This document shows positions 40,436 through 50,894 of a DNA stretch of 64,000 nt, in pieces. The stretch lies in NCBI RefSeq assembly GCF_947507565.1, contig NC_089180.1, positions 2,976,001 through 3,040,000 of the forward strand, written 5' to 3'. The notes under the pieces are model-generated. The model saw nothing but the letters and a program-made list of their open reading frames with translations, made no database searches and was not told the origin of the DNA. The stretch is from Oscarella lobularis. Its lineage: Eukaryota > Porifera > Homoscleromorpha > Homosclerophorida > Oscarellidae. Position numbers and translations under genes: made by a program. Position 1 is the first letter of the stretch. Every line of letters begins with the position of its first letter.

Positions 40436-41453
40436 TTCGACGATTCATCTTACATTCCATGTTCCTTCCCGACTACGTGAGAACTGTGCATCTACTCACC
40501 AACGCCAGCGTAGCTATACATTAATTGAATTTGAGTTACCAGTAGATACAAAAACGCACGGACGTAGGCGTCGCTGACTTCGATCCGCGCAGACGAGATC
40601 GTTTAGTAGCACATTGTCTCACAAACATCAACGTCGATAACGGAGCACACGGCGGTCTTATTTCGCAGAGGCCCAACGTCACCGTTCCATCTGCTCCTTC
40701 CAGTCGTACGTGGGCGTCGGCACTAATGAAGCGAAGCGCACGAATCCTTGAGAAACGCGACGTCGTTCGAAGATTCGCGTGCCGCCTATTTGCTCCCGTG
40801 CTGTACGTGGACATTGCCGCTAATCAACGATCGAAGCGCGTGAACCCGCCTCCTTTTCCCGTGTGGGCGTCACGTTCGTACCGCGCATATAAAGCGAAAC
40901 CTGTACCGACGTCGTTCGCTGACTCGCTGTCGCACATGCTATCGATCGTTCAGTTCAAAATGGCAATACTACGGTTCGTGCCGCCCGCCGCCTGCTGCTC
41001 TCGTGCTGTACGTGGAGGGAGGTCGCCGCTAATAAAGCCAAGCGTGTGAACCTTGCCAAATGCCATGTCGCTCGCAGACGACCCAACCCGACGTCGTTCG
41101 TTGACCCCGCCGTGCCATCTGCTCCTCTCGATGCTCCAATTCTCGTTGTTGACGGATCGTTCATCTCCAAGCAACCACGTACGCTTATGTAGCTACGCCA
41201 TGCACCTGCCAGATCGAGGCCTACCAAGACCACTACCTATAGGGGCCAGCAGACATCTTTTATCATATCGCCACTTTTTGTTGATTGAGAACACGCATAT
41301 AAAGCCACCAAACAGCAAAAAATCGAAACTGTCTTCGACTTACTTCTTCATAAAACCGAGTAGGACTTCATAATAGTGAAATCGTTCCTCGCTCTGGCAA
41401 ATTTCAACTTCGACTCGCATAACTTCCTCTTCGCGATGACGAACGACGGCCGC
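40436..41453 (+). repeat. CpG-rich block with diverged tandem duplication
   Basis: About 200-bp units share GTGCCGCC, GTGCTGTACGTGGA, GCCGCTAAT and AAGCGNGTGAACC (near 40779-40850 and 40980-41050). GCATATAAAG, TATA-box-like, occurs near 40887 and 41297. No gene follows on the plus strand. Confidence 0.4.
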
Positions 41454-41807
41454 CTAAGCACGAACGGCGCGACCACACCCTCGTACCACAGCCTGCTGGT
41501 AGGCGCGATCCACCGTCAAGAGCACTTCCTCATCGCATCCCGGCATCACGTACGTCGTCGATATTTTGAGCGGCGCCATTGGAAAGTCCGTCGTATCTGC
41601 GAAGCGAAAAAATATCGCCTTCTCTGCACAAGCACTTAGACGCGACATACCGATTTTCTGCCGAAAATGGGGACAGCACAAAGAACTTCCCCTTCGTGCC
41701 AATTGCAACGCAATCCAGCATGAATCATGGATCTCTCCACCAGAACAGCGACACACTCGAACATTTCCGCTTTCCAGAACAAGGAGACAAATCACACACT
41801 GAGACAT
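41454..41807 (-). CDS. small RING-variant-like ORF
   Basis: 117 codons from ATG 41807. Residues 4-48 show CVIC, CRCSG, HDSCW and CCPHF, a C4HC3-like arrangement as in RING-variant (MARCH-type) fingers, although the last Cys pair is imperfect (CCPH). The rest has no domain and no membrane helix, unlike MARCH ligases. Start and end look natural. It may be a truncated exon of a larger gene. Confidence 0.4.
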   Translation of the reverse strand: MSQCVICLLVLESGNVRVCRCSGGEIHDSCWIALQLARRGSSLCCPHFRQKIGMSRLSACAEKAIFFRFADTTDFPMAPLKISTTYVMPGCDEEVLLTVDRAYQQAVVRGCGRAVRA

Positions 41808-41894
41808 AGCTAGTAACTGTCAATGCGAATGCACTACACCCTACCCTAAATAGTAACAAACATCCCACCATAACATTTATCACTTGTTGCCCAT

Positions 41895-41924
41895 CCCTCC
41901 CCCCCCTCCCCCCCCCCCCCCCCC
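41895..41924 (+). repeat. poly-C tract
   Basis: About 30 bases, nearly pure C. Confidence 0.9.
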
Positions 41925-42079
41925 AGACCACCGTAAATATCCTCCATCTCATCACCACACCTCTGTTTCTCGCACTCACACCTTTCTATCTCCACAGGAA
42001 TCTTCTTCAATGCTCCGCCACGCACCGCCCAACTGTTTATTCCTATTCCTAACCACTGCCTCCAGCTGGACCGATGCTA

Positions 42080-42780
42080 TCGGATCTTCACAGCTGCATA
42101 GAAGCGTGCCGTCTGAACTCGATCAAACGGCTTCCAGCCACGATGTCAATCTTTCCAGCCCAGCTCTCTACATCCGACGTCACACTCAAGAAGATGACTC
42201 GCTGCAGGCTTCTTCGCTCTGGATGGCCTGACTCAAAAAGTTCACTACCCATCACTTTCACACCCTACTTTGCGGTCCGCGACCAGCTCGTCGAGCAGGA
42301 TGGAATTCTCTACAAGGGCCAATGCGTTCTGATTCCAGAAAATATGCGCTCGACAACACATCGGCATTAATGGCTGCATCCTACGCGCTATCGTGGCGAC
42401 CCGATACTCGGACGATTCCTCCGACAGACGCGTAACTTTCAAGAAAATGAACAACGATCGAGTACGGCTTCAGCCACCCGAGTGTCAAATGGTGGATTTC
42501 GGCCAGAAAGAAGTTCCCATTTTTGCGTCGGCAACCGTGAAGGCGAGCGTAAGGGGCAAAACGGTACCGCTTGTCATATACGTGCAGAGGAATATGCGGA
42601 TGCCGTGCCTGTTGGGTCTACACGGAATACTTGCATTAGAATTGATAAAAATGGACCCACACGTCAAAATCCGAAATGGAGGAAATTCGACGTCGACGGT
42701 CGAGGTGAGTTGGTTCGGGCAGACCGAATTCTTCCGAAGCACGCCAAACGGGCTTCAGTTCGAATGACTGAAGCGACCTC
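42080..42780 (+). pseudogene. gypsy fragments: integrase finger region and protease-like domain
   Basis: First YFAVRDQLVEQDGILYKGQ, CVLIPENMR (start of a gypsy integrase HHCC region, about 42255-42360), then directly, in the wrong order for one element, MVDFGQKEVPIFASATVKAS, PLVIYVQRNMRMPCLLGLHG (retropepsin-like fold; flap end LLGLHG) at 42480-42680. Two different copies appear joined. The catalytic Asp motif of the protease is not evident. Confidence 0.45.
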
Positions 42781-42964
42781 GGAACGGAAGCCAATGCTGT
42801 TCGACGAGCACAATGAAAAGCTTAGGAACGAGCTGGGGATCGAAATAGAGGATAGCCTGCTTCCGGCCGAAGGAGAAGCACAGATCCTGATCCGAAATGG
42901 GTTGTCAAAGCCGGTGAAACTGGTGGAGGATGCTGCGATCGGCGACGCCGGCCCATGCGAGGTA

Positions 42965-43109
42965 ATTTTGGGAAGATATAGATTACCAAGACAAAAGAGC
43001 ACAAAAAGACCTTGACAAGGAATTACTGGAAATGCAAAGAAAACATGACGAAAAGGTCCAGCACCTCCAAAAGATTAAAAACAACAATGGTGTTCCTCTG
43101 TTGACATAA
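42965..43109 (+). CDS. short coiled-coil C-terminus
   Basis: An open stretch reads DKRAQKDLDKELLEMQRKHD then EKVQHLQKIKNNNGVPLLT and a stop, a strongly charged helix. It may be the last exon of an unidentified gene. Nothing upstream joins clearly. Confidence 0.25.
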
Positions 43110-43174
43110 TTTTCTTCATTCCTTATCATAGTTCATATTGTTACTCCGTCCACGCGGACGACGAAGGCTGCCAC

Positions 43175-43605
43175 TTGTCAATGTCGTGTCCGAAAAAAGT
43201 CGCTCTTCGCGTAATTCTCGCCAAACGACAATCGATTGGTGCAAGTAATTTGTCATATATATATGCAGATCCTAATACTCTCATGTCTATTTCTTCACGC
43301 TCAATGACGTCGAAGCCTTATGTTGAAAATGCAGGTGCTGGCGAGTCCGAAGGTGAGCTGCACGACAAATGTCTTTTTCTCACCTTTTTAGTGGAATTTA
43401 TCATCATTTTGCAATAGAAAGCAAGTCATCGTCTGTCACCAGTCACGTTTTATTAGGCTCTGGCACAGGTGAGAAAAGGCGTAGTTTTGTAGATTCGACT
43501 GCAACTGGTAAAACACAGAATCCATCAAAGTGGGAGAAATTATTGGTGAAGGCCTATTTGGCAAAGTCCACAAGGGAGTGTATATATAACCATAGATACT
43601 GAGGT
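43175..43605 (+). pseudogene. receptor tyrosine-kinase-like fragment (juxtamembrane and Gly-loop)
   Basis: Exon-like pieces: SYIYADPNTLMSISSRSM to about 43350 followed by GTGAGC, a short piece ending GSGTG before GTGAGA, and a final piece (43482-43605) containing IKVGEIIGEGLFGKVHKGVY, the Gly-rich nucleotide loop of tyrosine kinases, reached only after a one-base frame change. A TAA follows two codons later, and no VAVK exon is found downstream. It is probably a broken copy of a receptor kinase's juxtamembrane/loop exons. Confidence 0.45.
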
Positions 43606-43607
43606 AC

Positions 43608-44040
43608 GCAACTCACCCGGTCAAGTGACGTTTCTCTAACGTTCCCTTGATGCCATGCTTGTCGTCGGATTTTTTACACTCCCGGATATTGCGTGCGCGT
43701 TCTGAAAGAAAATTTAGCTATTTTACAATCCGCTCGAAGACAATCATCGAAAACCTCTCAGGGTAAACGGCTGCGATTAATTTTGTTCACTTTTAAGCAT
43801 CCACCATCGCGATATCATCCTCACGCGTGCGGAATATCTGCGGGCGCTCCAGCGCCCTCCGACCAGTTACATGCTCGATCAATCACTAGCTAATGTGTGC
43901 TGCATACATTGGGACATCGGTTCGGAGCAGTACCTTGCTGCTATCTGCTTTTCGTGAGACGCAGGAGACCCACCAAAACCGCGCGTGCGTCGCAGCTGCG
44001 GGCGCTTTTACGTCTTAAAAACGCGCTCTCCTTCTCTCTA
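43608..44040. other. no supported gene
   Basis: Short frames without motifs. Confidence 0.35.
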
Positions 44041-44044
44041 ATTT

Positions 44045-44445
44045 GTGAAAACGTTTCCCCTTTCATTTGTTGTGGAACTTCCGCGCACGACTCGTGGAAA
44101 TGGCTATCATTTTACTCGCTGGCCAGAGGCACTTGTTACAACCGACCAGACCAGCAAGACTGTCGCAAAAATTCACTTCGACGAAGTTATTGCACGCCAC
44201 GGGGTTCCACAGACGTTCCACTCCATCAAGGTTTGAGCTTTGAAAGTCGGATTATCCAACGTCTATGCCAACTGATGGGCGTTCAGAAAACCAGAACAAC
44301 TCCTTATCACCCGCAAGGGGACGAACTCGTCAAAAGTTTCAATCGATCACTGATTGGTATAGTGCGTCGCTACTGCGCAGATCGACCCCCTCGACACCTG
44401 GAGGACTTTGTATTAGATTTTTCTGACAGCGACGACCAGTCATAG
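44045..44445 (+). pseudogene. Ty3/gypsy integrase core fragment
   Basis: Frames join FTRWPEALVTTDQTSKTVAK, DEVIARHGVPQTFHSIK and, after a frame change near 44230, FESRIIQRLCQLMGVQKTRT, TPYHPQGDELVKSFNRSLIG. These are the first and last blocks of a gypsy integrase core. The middle DNG motif is damaged. Confidence 0.7.
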
Positions 44446-44468
44446 GCCTTGTAGTTAGCCTCGCGTAG

Positions 44469-44522
44469 CCAGGCCCTTCTCCCTGATCTTCCGTATAAAC
44501 ACGGGAGGGGAGAAGGGCCTGG
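44469..44522. repeat. perfect 15-bp hairpin, MITE-like
   Basis: CCAGGCCCTTCTCCC (44469-44483) and its exact inverse (44508-44522) around a 24-base loop, preceded by TAGCCTCGCGTAG. Confidence 0.75.
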
Positions 44523-44720
44523 TACTTCTAAGGTGCGAAAAGGTCCCCTTTGGGGCAGCAGTCAGTCATGTGCTTTTTTAAATAGTTGTCTTAACACCAA
44601 GGTAGTATCGCTCTCGTGCACTCGTCCTTAGGTCTCGTGGCTCTCGTGCTTCTCTTCGCTAGCGCACTTCCCTTGCAGGACCGCGTCTTTTAAAATAGAG
44701 CCGCCACTGACAACCTTGGC

Positions 44721-45474
44721 TTGCGACGTTCTACGGAACGACTTTCAGCTCTCAGACTTTCGTCTGAGGCAGTTAGATGCCATCCTGAGCATAGCGAGGG
44801 GGAAGACGTGGTAGTTCGTTTTGGAACCAATGGTGGAAAATCCCTTTGCTACCAGCTTCCACCTTGCTTACTTGGAAAGTCTTCCTGCGCTGTTATAGTT
44901 AGTCCTCTTAGCGCCCTGATGAGAGAACAGGTACAGACGCCAAGTGATGATCAACGACAGATACAACTTTGTCGAGCAGGTTTTCAAGCTGAAAAACCTT
45001 CAGATGTCCGCCGTAGCTTGCGTTACCGTTGCACAAGCCAAGCTCTTAACCGCTGAAGACTTGTCGACTTTTTAATACAGTACGTTACTAGAATAACTGT
45101 GGTTTTTCTTTATAACGTTTCCATGCTCAGTTTATTTGTCCCCTGAATGTGCGGTGCACTCATTCTGGCTTCAGACTAGGAAGAACTTATCTAAGTGTCT
45201 CGTCCTAATAGCAATCGACGAATCTCACTGCGTTGCAGAATGGTAAGCAATAGTTTAGAATTCACTAGAATGCCTGTACACAATCATCTAATTGTACAGG
45301 GGTGATGACTTTAGAGTGGACTTTAAATTTATTCGACGTCTTCGAGACGTCGCTGCATGCCCGGTCATGGCTCTAACAGCAACTCCCAACAAAACGTACA
45401 AAGATTACAATAGAATTGGGCTGAAAAACCCACATTTCGTCGTAACAACTATAAATTGTACATATGGTTTTTGA
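44721..45474 (+). pseudogene. RecQ-like DNA helicase fragment
   Basis: Frames read FRLRQLDAILSIARGK, FGTNGGKSLCYQLPPCLLGK (Walker A in place of PTGxGKS), VIVSPLSALMREQV, then after several broken stretches VLIAIDESHCVAEW (motif II, DESH) ending at a GTAAGC donor (45242), and from 45299 GDDFRVDFKFIRRLRDVAAC, PVMALTATPNKTYKD (motif III), GLKNPHFVV. The order matches the first RecA lobe of RecQ 3'-5' helicases. Frame changes and stops between 44940 and 45180 and the missing second lobe make it a pseudogene or a diverged fragment. Confidence 0.65.
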
Positions 45475-45709
45475 AGCAATATCAAACGCACGAGGTTCAT
45501 CACTCATTTTACGTGCCTAATGCTTACACTTTCTATTCTTATTCGCTAGGCATCTCTTCAACCTGTCACGGAATCCCTGATTTCATGAAAAGAGAAGACA
45601 ATACGAGAAACATCGGTTTTTTGAATTAATGCACAAGCCCTATAGCCGTCACGTTGCCGCTTGCCGCCTCGTTTTCGAGAACAGATTTCACTCCAGCCAA
45701 GCTTTTAGG
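45475..45709. other. no supported gene
   Basis: No coding signal. Confidence 0.35.
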
Positions 45710-45999
45710 TAATGCCGTGACGGCGTTGCAGAGACAGCCAGCGCGTATCAGAAGGCCTCTGCAGCCTAACGGTGGGCTTATTCATAACCTTCTGCATCTC
45801 CGACAGCTCAGCTGAATGAACTGTGCTGCGCGCAGGGGGGTCCGTCACGAGCGTAATGCCGTGACGGCGTTGCCGAGAGACAGCCAGCGCGTATCAGAAG
45901 GCCTCTGCAGCCTAACGGTGGGCTTATTCATAACCTTCTGCATCTCCGACAGCTCAGCTGAATGAACTGTGCTGCGCGCAGGGGGGTCCGTCACGAGCG
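45710..45999 (+). repeat. tandem duplication, 144 and 146 bp
   Basis: The two units (45710-45853 and 45854-45999) differ mainly by two inserted bases. Each begins TAATGCCGTGACGG and ends CCGTCACGAGCG, so unit ends are themselves inverted (GTGACGG/CCGTCAC). Confidence 0.9.
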
Positions 46000-46415
46000 C
46001 ACGCTAGTGACACACCCTTTTTAAAGTCCTTTTTCTTGCTTCGTTTCGGGCGATACCTACTCGTTACGAGATCGAATCTGAATAAAGTACGAATAAGATT
46101 ACTGACGTGCGTTTTCGCGGCCTAAAACCTCACCCTTGTCGCGTTGCGCACGACCTACCTTTCGCGGCCTGCATCTCGGGCAGTAGTCCGATTCCAGTTC
46201 TGGAAGACACCGATTTCAACCGCCTACACAGTAGCCTTCTCTGACGCAGAGTGATGCGCTGTCTCTTGTCGTGTTGTTTGCTTTTTAACCCTGACGCGCT
46301 TCGTTTCGTTGACTGGAGCTAGAGTCCCGTATCTAGTTTGGAACACATCAACATTGGAACAAGCGGTTTACCTTTTAGAACGGACTACCGTTAAAACAGT
46401 TAATGTCCAATTTAG
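46000..46415. other. no gene; contains the intron tail before the first preserved exon
   Basis: The last bases, AATGTCCAATTTAG, match the intron end before the same exon in the downstream relative (AATCTCCAATTTAG, ending 49451). Confidence 0.4.
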
Positions 46416-47548
46416 ATTCGAGAAACGAGTCGTACATGAAAATCGAACGAGAAGTAATTCAGCGCGAGTTGCAGCATCTTCGACGACAGTGCGCGGAAGA
46501 AGTGGAGAGTTGTGCTGAAGAGAAGCGTCGCTGGGAAGAGCAAGTAGCTCAAATGAGGTTGAAGAGAAGGCGTGGGCGCAGAAATTTTATTCTATATGAT
46601 GTTTTTGCAGAGAAGAGTTTAATCGAAATCAACGTCGTCTTGAAGAAGAAAATACTTCTATCAGGTTATTGATAATTATTTTATATCCCCACGTTTTCTG
46701 AATATGCTTTGACTATACGTCATTGATTTAATATGATGTTCTCCAGACAGGAATTTGATCAAGATCGGCGCCGTTTTGCAGAAGAGAATACGTCTATCAG
46801 GTTATTGATCAGATACTTATTCTACATCTCCAAAGTAATGATTTTTCAGGAGACAACTTGAGCAACGTACTCGAGACTTGGTCTCAGCAACTGAAGCCCA
46901 ACGTCAACTAAGGTAGACAATGCATCGTTGACTCCTCTTCCTTTTAGAATAATTTAATAATTGATATCAGAGAAGAAAAGGCGGTTGAAATGAGACGTGG
47001 TGAAACTCTTCAAGCGTCTCGCGAGGGAAAGCAGCTGAGGCCGATCGTCTTAGAGATCGCGAAACGGAAAAAGGAAGCAGCAGGTATAGGTTTTCATGAA
47101 GCGTAGTAACGTATTTTGTATTTCTTCTATATCATTTAGTTGGATTATTTCAATCAATCTTCAATCTCATTTGTGGTGGGTCTTCAGTGTTGTGTTTGTG
47201 ATTTTCGCTTCTTTGTACTTTGCAAAGACGCTGTCTTCCGGTGAGAACACCGTGGCAGATTCCTTTTATGGCGCACCTTGGAATGACTTTTCTCGAATTG
47301 TGTGCGAAGCCGGTTTTAGCAACTGGCATGACATAGGAGACCGTTTAGGATTTGACTGGGAAACGCTTCAAAGTATTCGTGAAAGCAATCGAGAGAGCAT
47401 CAACCAGTGTCGATCTCTTCTGGAAAAGTATGCGAAAGAGAATGGATACTCAAAAAGGAACACTCGCCACAAAATCGTTGATGCGTGCACTGCTGTTCGT
47501 ATAGGAGGTCGACTAGAAGAATTAGTAACAGAAAATGGTTATTTCTAA
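46416..47548 (+). CDS. coiled coil - TM - Death domain gene, 5'-truncated (copy A)
   Basis: Exons 46416-46557, 46611-46664, 46747-46800, 46850-46912, 46971-47083 and 47140-47548; five GT-AG introns of 49-82 bp, consistent phases. Exons 1-5 form a charged coiled coil (KIEREVIQRELQHLRRQC, EEFNRNQRRLEEENTSIR). Exons 2 and 3 are 54-nt duplicates. One base is missing near 47030; allowing for it the coil continues EADRLRDRETEK and enters exon 6, a membrane helix (LWWVFSVVFVIFASLYFAK), then a Death domain (FSRIVCEAGFSNWHDIGDRL, GFDWETLQSIRESNRESINQ, CRSLLEKYAKENG) and a stop. The kelch exons seen in the relative downstream are absent, so there is no start. Death domains signal in apoptosis and immunity; the partner is unknown. 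Confidence 0.7.
46611..46800 (+). repeat. duplicated 54-nt coiled-coil exon
   Basis: Exons 46611-46664 and 46747-46800 have equal length and phase. They encode EEFNRNQRRLEEENTSIR and QEFDQDRRRFAEENTSIR, and both are followed by GTTATTGAT. Confidence 0.8.
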
Positions 47549-48053
47549 ATTAATTATTTCTTTGTTTTCTTACATTTCATTTTTTATGTGTTACGTGGTT
47601 TTACGTACGTACGTGTCATCACGATTGCGCTGATACAGTACACATATCTCTGACAGAAGGGATACTTCGCAAACGTTCTCCGTTCGCGTCGGTCACCTAG
47701 CTCTCCGACGCACCCAAGCGGCGCTCGATCGCCATCCATATATCCCTCCTCATGCGCGACGATCTACGGCGCGAAGGGTCGTCGCAACGACGTCGGTGTC
47801 CACGCGAGTTTCTGCGTCGACATGATCCCCTATTTTCGGCTCGCACGTCGTCTCTTCTGCTCCGCGCACTCTTTCGGCACGACGAGAAACGTTGGCACGC
47901 AAAGCTGCGCGACGATATGCGCAAGCGACAGGCGAGCGAAGGCAAAGAGCCGACCGCGGTCGACCCGAATTCGTCAATAAGGAAAGTTCGATTAGCATTC
48001 GAATGTTTTTGTCACTGCGCGTGCGCGTATTCGCGTAGAGATCGTTCTCAGAG
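47549..48053. other. intergenic, likely promoter of the kelch gene
   Basis: CpG-rich toward 48050, with frames on both strands that look like composition effects. The kelch start codon lies in AGAGATGGCGG. Confidence 0.35.
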
Positions 48054-49632
48054 ATGGCGGAGTTTGTTCCAAGCGACTCGACTGACGGTCAATCAAAGAA
48101 AGAACCCGAAACGCGATATGCCCATGAAAGCGCTTTGGTCGAGGGTCGTCTCTATCTCTTCGGTGGCTCTGATGGGTCAGAATACACTCGAACCTCTCAT
48201 ATCCGGGCAGCTTGGGAACAGGGCCTGCCCGGAATAAAGAGGTGCCCGGAACTGAGAGTACATGTATTTAACGCAAGGAACGTGCTGCACGCGACGAAAC
48301 GCCGAAGAACTGTTTGTTACTAAGCAATGTACTTCGCTCTAAGAGCTGCCCGGTCCTGGGAGGTGCCCGTAACTTAGAGGTCCGGATATGAGAGGTTCGA
48401 GTGTACTTGAATCGCGATGCAATCTGGACTCTGAATGTACGCGTTGCGGCGTCGGAAAGAAAATGGGTCTGTCATTTGGCTCGTGGCCCAACGATTCCTC
48501 CACCTTGCGAAGACGCACGATGTGTCGTAATCGACAAGATGATCTACTCCTACGGGGGAAAGAAGGAAGACGGAAGTTATCTTGGAATCGTTTATCGTCT
48601 CGATCCGATGAAAATGGAATGGATCGAAGTAGCCACGCTCATCGGAGGAAAGAAACCGGCCCCACGCTCACAGTGCTGTTTCTGTGTCATTGGATCGAGA
48701 ATGATCATGTACGGGGGAAAGAGCGATGACATTTCTCATGACCAACTCCAGTCTGGGGCAACTCAGACAGGACTTTACAATAATGAGATCTATGAATTTC
48801 AATTTGAAGAGGGAAATGAAAGAGGTTTTTAATTAACTATCACGTATTATCAAATTAAAATTCATCATAGGAATGTGGCTGGATTTGGAATTGAGTGGAA
48901 CGAGACCTCCACCACTTTGGGCTGCAATGGCTACAATTGACCAAAATCGAACATTTCTTCTTGGAAGGGATAGCAATGAGGAAAGTCACTCATTCATTTT
49001 GAATTTACAAAATAAAGTAGTTTGTAAATCAATAATGGCTAATACTAATATATTGGTTAGAGCTGGACAATAATTGATTTTGATGTGAACCCATCACCCA
49101 GAGAGGGTCATACAATTTGTCAATTAGTGAAAGAAGGATTAGAACAGAAATCACTTTGTCTTCTCATCGGTGGTGAGTTTATTAGTGCTTCTGAGTCTGT
49201 TTACGTTTTGGATATTGATGATAAGAAAGCGTATCAGGTTTGCCACAATGATATCCTCATTTTTTATTCACTGATTACTTTAGATGGACGTCAGTCAACA
49301 ATTTGAAGACGTTTGTTATCACACATCTCACTGTGTGCAGAACGATGACAAGACTACAGACGTTCTTGTTTATGATGAGGGTCTCAAATGTCTTCATCTT
49401 GGTACGGCTCATTAGTATAAATAATCCGCATTGAAGTAATCTCCAATTTAGATTCGAGAAACGAGTCGTACATGAAAATCGAACGAGAAGTACGTTCGTC
49501 AATGACAGCAATAGAGCGTCCGTCTCAAATTGGAAATCACGAAATGAAAAGAATTGAGCGCGAGTTGCAGCACCTTCGACGACAATGCACTCAATTGGAG
49601 GAAGAGGTGAAGAGTTCTGCTAAAGAGAAGCG
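48054..49632 (+). CDS. kelch-repeat / coiled-coil gene, 3'-truncated and split by a MITE (copy B)
   Basis: ATG 48054 opens MAEFVPSDSTDGQSKKEPET. Exon 1 is interrupted at 48185-48403 by a MITE and continues to 48824; further exons are 48871-49019, 49061-49237, 49284-49401 and 49452 onward, with GT-AG introns of 41-50 bp in matching phases. Kelch marks: RLYLFGG, MIYSYGG, RMIMYGG, CLLIGG, each with downstream aromatic/acid positions, so at least four blades. The last exon (DSRNESYMKIERE ... RIERELQHLRRQC) is near-identical at its 5' end to exon 1 of copy A. A Helitron terminus follows from 49633, so the transmembrane and Death parts are lost. An actin- or ligand-binding propeller is the usual kelch role; here it is unknown. 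Confidence 0.7.
48185..48403. mobile_element. pogo-type MITE inserted in a kelch exon, 219 bp
   Basis: The ends CACTCGAACCTCTCATATCC are perfect inverse copies, with TA on both sides (48183-48184 and 48404-48405). Inside, TGCCCGG and AGGTGCCCG words repeat. Removing the element and one TA restores the open kelch frame, so this is a real insertion after the exon existed. Confidence 0.9.
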
Positions 49633-49759
49633 TCACTTATTTCATTTACACACCAGTAACTACAGCTTGGGCTCCAGGTTTAATAACTTAATCAGTAGTG
49701 AAAGATTTGCCGGAAAATGAAAATTCCCTACCCGTGCGAAGCACGGGTACAGCAGCTAG
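49633..49759 (+). mobile_element. Helitron 3'-terminal piece (unit 0)
   Basis: It matches the last 120 bp of the unit at 49760-50890: AGTAGTGAAAGATTTGCC, the hairpin CCCGTGCGAAGCACGGG, then CAGCTAG. It replaces the rest of the kelch gene's last exon. Confidence 0.75.
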
Positions 49760-50890
49760 TCTATACCTTTAAAGCCCAAACGACGCCATTGCCGATACGG
49801 GACCGAGCGCCACGTGATCGCCCTCGATAATTTTACGGTGCCGTCGCGTTCCCCCCGTGACCTGCCGGGACCGCGCGGCGATGACGGCGATGCCCCACCG
49901 CGAACGGGCGCCGTCGAACAGCCTGCACTAGCCCGTCGCTCGGCTTACGCGCTCTTAGTATGCGTAGCTTCGAGCGTACGCCCGAGAAAGGCCCCGCCGA
50001 GAAAGGCCCCGCAGTGAAGTCATCTCCGTCAGATTCCGGTAATGATAAATACCAGAAGTGATTAGCCTTCGTGGCCTCAAGCAAAAGCCGAAAAATGGCC
50101 ACATACGCGGTAGCGGGCGCCGTAGTGGAATCATTCCCGGAAAATTCCGGTACTGATTAGGAAACGTGAAAAAATCTTATTCGCCAAATTTATTATTTTG
50201 TGAATATATTATAAGAGGGGTGATTAGCGGACGCGCCCTCAGTAGGCCTCAAGCGGTCGCACCACAATGGCCTGCGGAGCGTTAGTGGGCGCCGCAGTGA
50301 AGCCATTGCCGACAGATTTTGGTGATGTTAAAGGGACGTCGGAAAATCATATCTGTCAAGTTTATTCCGCTTTGAATAAATTGTAACAGACCTGATTAAC
50401 CAAACCGCCCTTCACACCAGAAAATGACCTGCGGAGCGTTAGTGGGCGCCGCAGTGGAATCATCACCGGCAAATTCCGGTAATGATGGAGTGACACTGGA
50501 AAATCTCATTTATTCGGTAGTGAAAAATTATAACAGTAAACGGATTTGGCCCATGCTTATGTCGTACGTAGCCTCTATAGATCCAGCGGCCGTCCGAGAA
50601 TGACCATTAGAGTTAGTGGGCGCGCAGTCAAATCACCGCCGGCCGATTCCGGTGATGGAGAAGGGACCTCGGAAAACTCTGGTGAATAAATTATAACGTT
50701 TAAACTGATGTCGGTAAATCCCGTGTTTCAGATATCGAAACCTTAATTTACGGGTTCGATATTATAATTATTTGATTTATACACAAGTAACCATACCTTT
50801 GGCTCCAGGTATAATAACTTAATTAGTAGTGAAAGATTTGCCAGAAAATGAAAAATCCCTACCCGTGCAAAGCACGGGTACAGCTGCTAG
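49760..50890 (+). mobile_element. non-autonomous Helitron, full unit, 1131 bp
   Basis: It starts TCTATACCTTTAAAGCCC directly after the CTAG of unit 0 and ends with the hairpin CCCGTGCAAAGCACGGG and CTAG at 50887-50890. The TC...CTAG ends and terminal hairpin are Helitron hallmarks. It has no coding content, but internal subrepeats (GGAGCGTTAGTGGGCGCCGC and CCGGCAAATTCCGGTAATGA types) occur about every 170-190 bp. Confidence 0.8.
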
Positions 50891-50894
50891 TATA

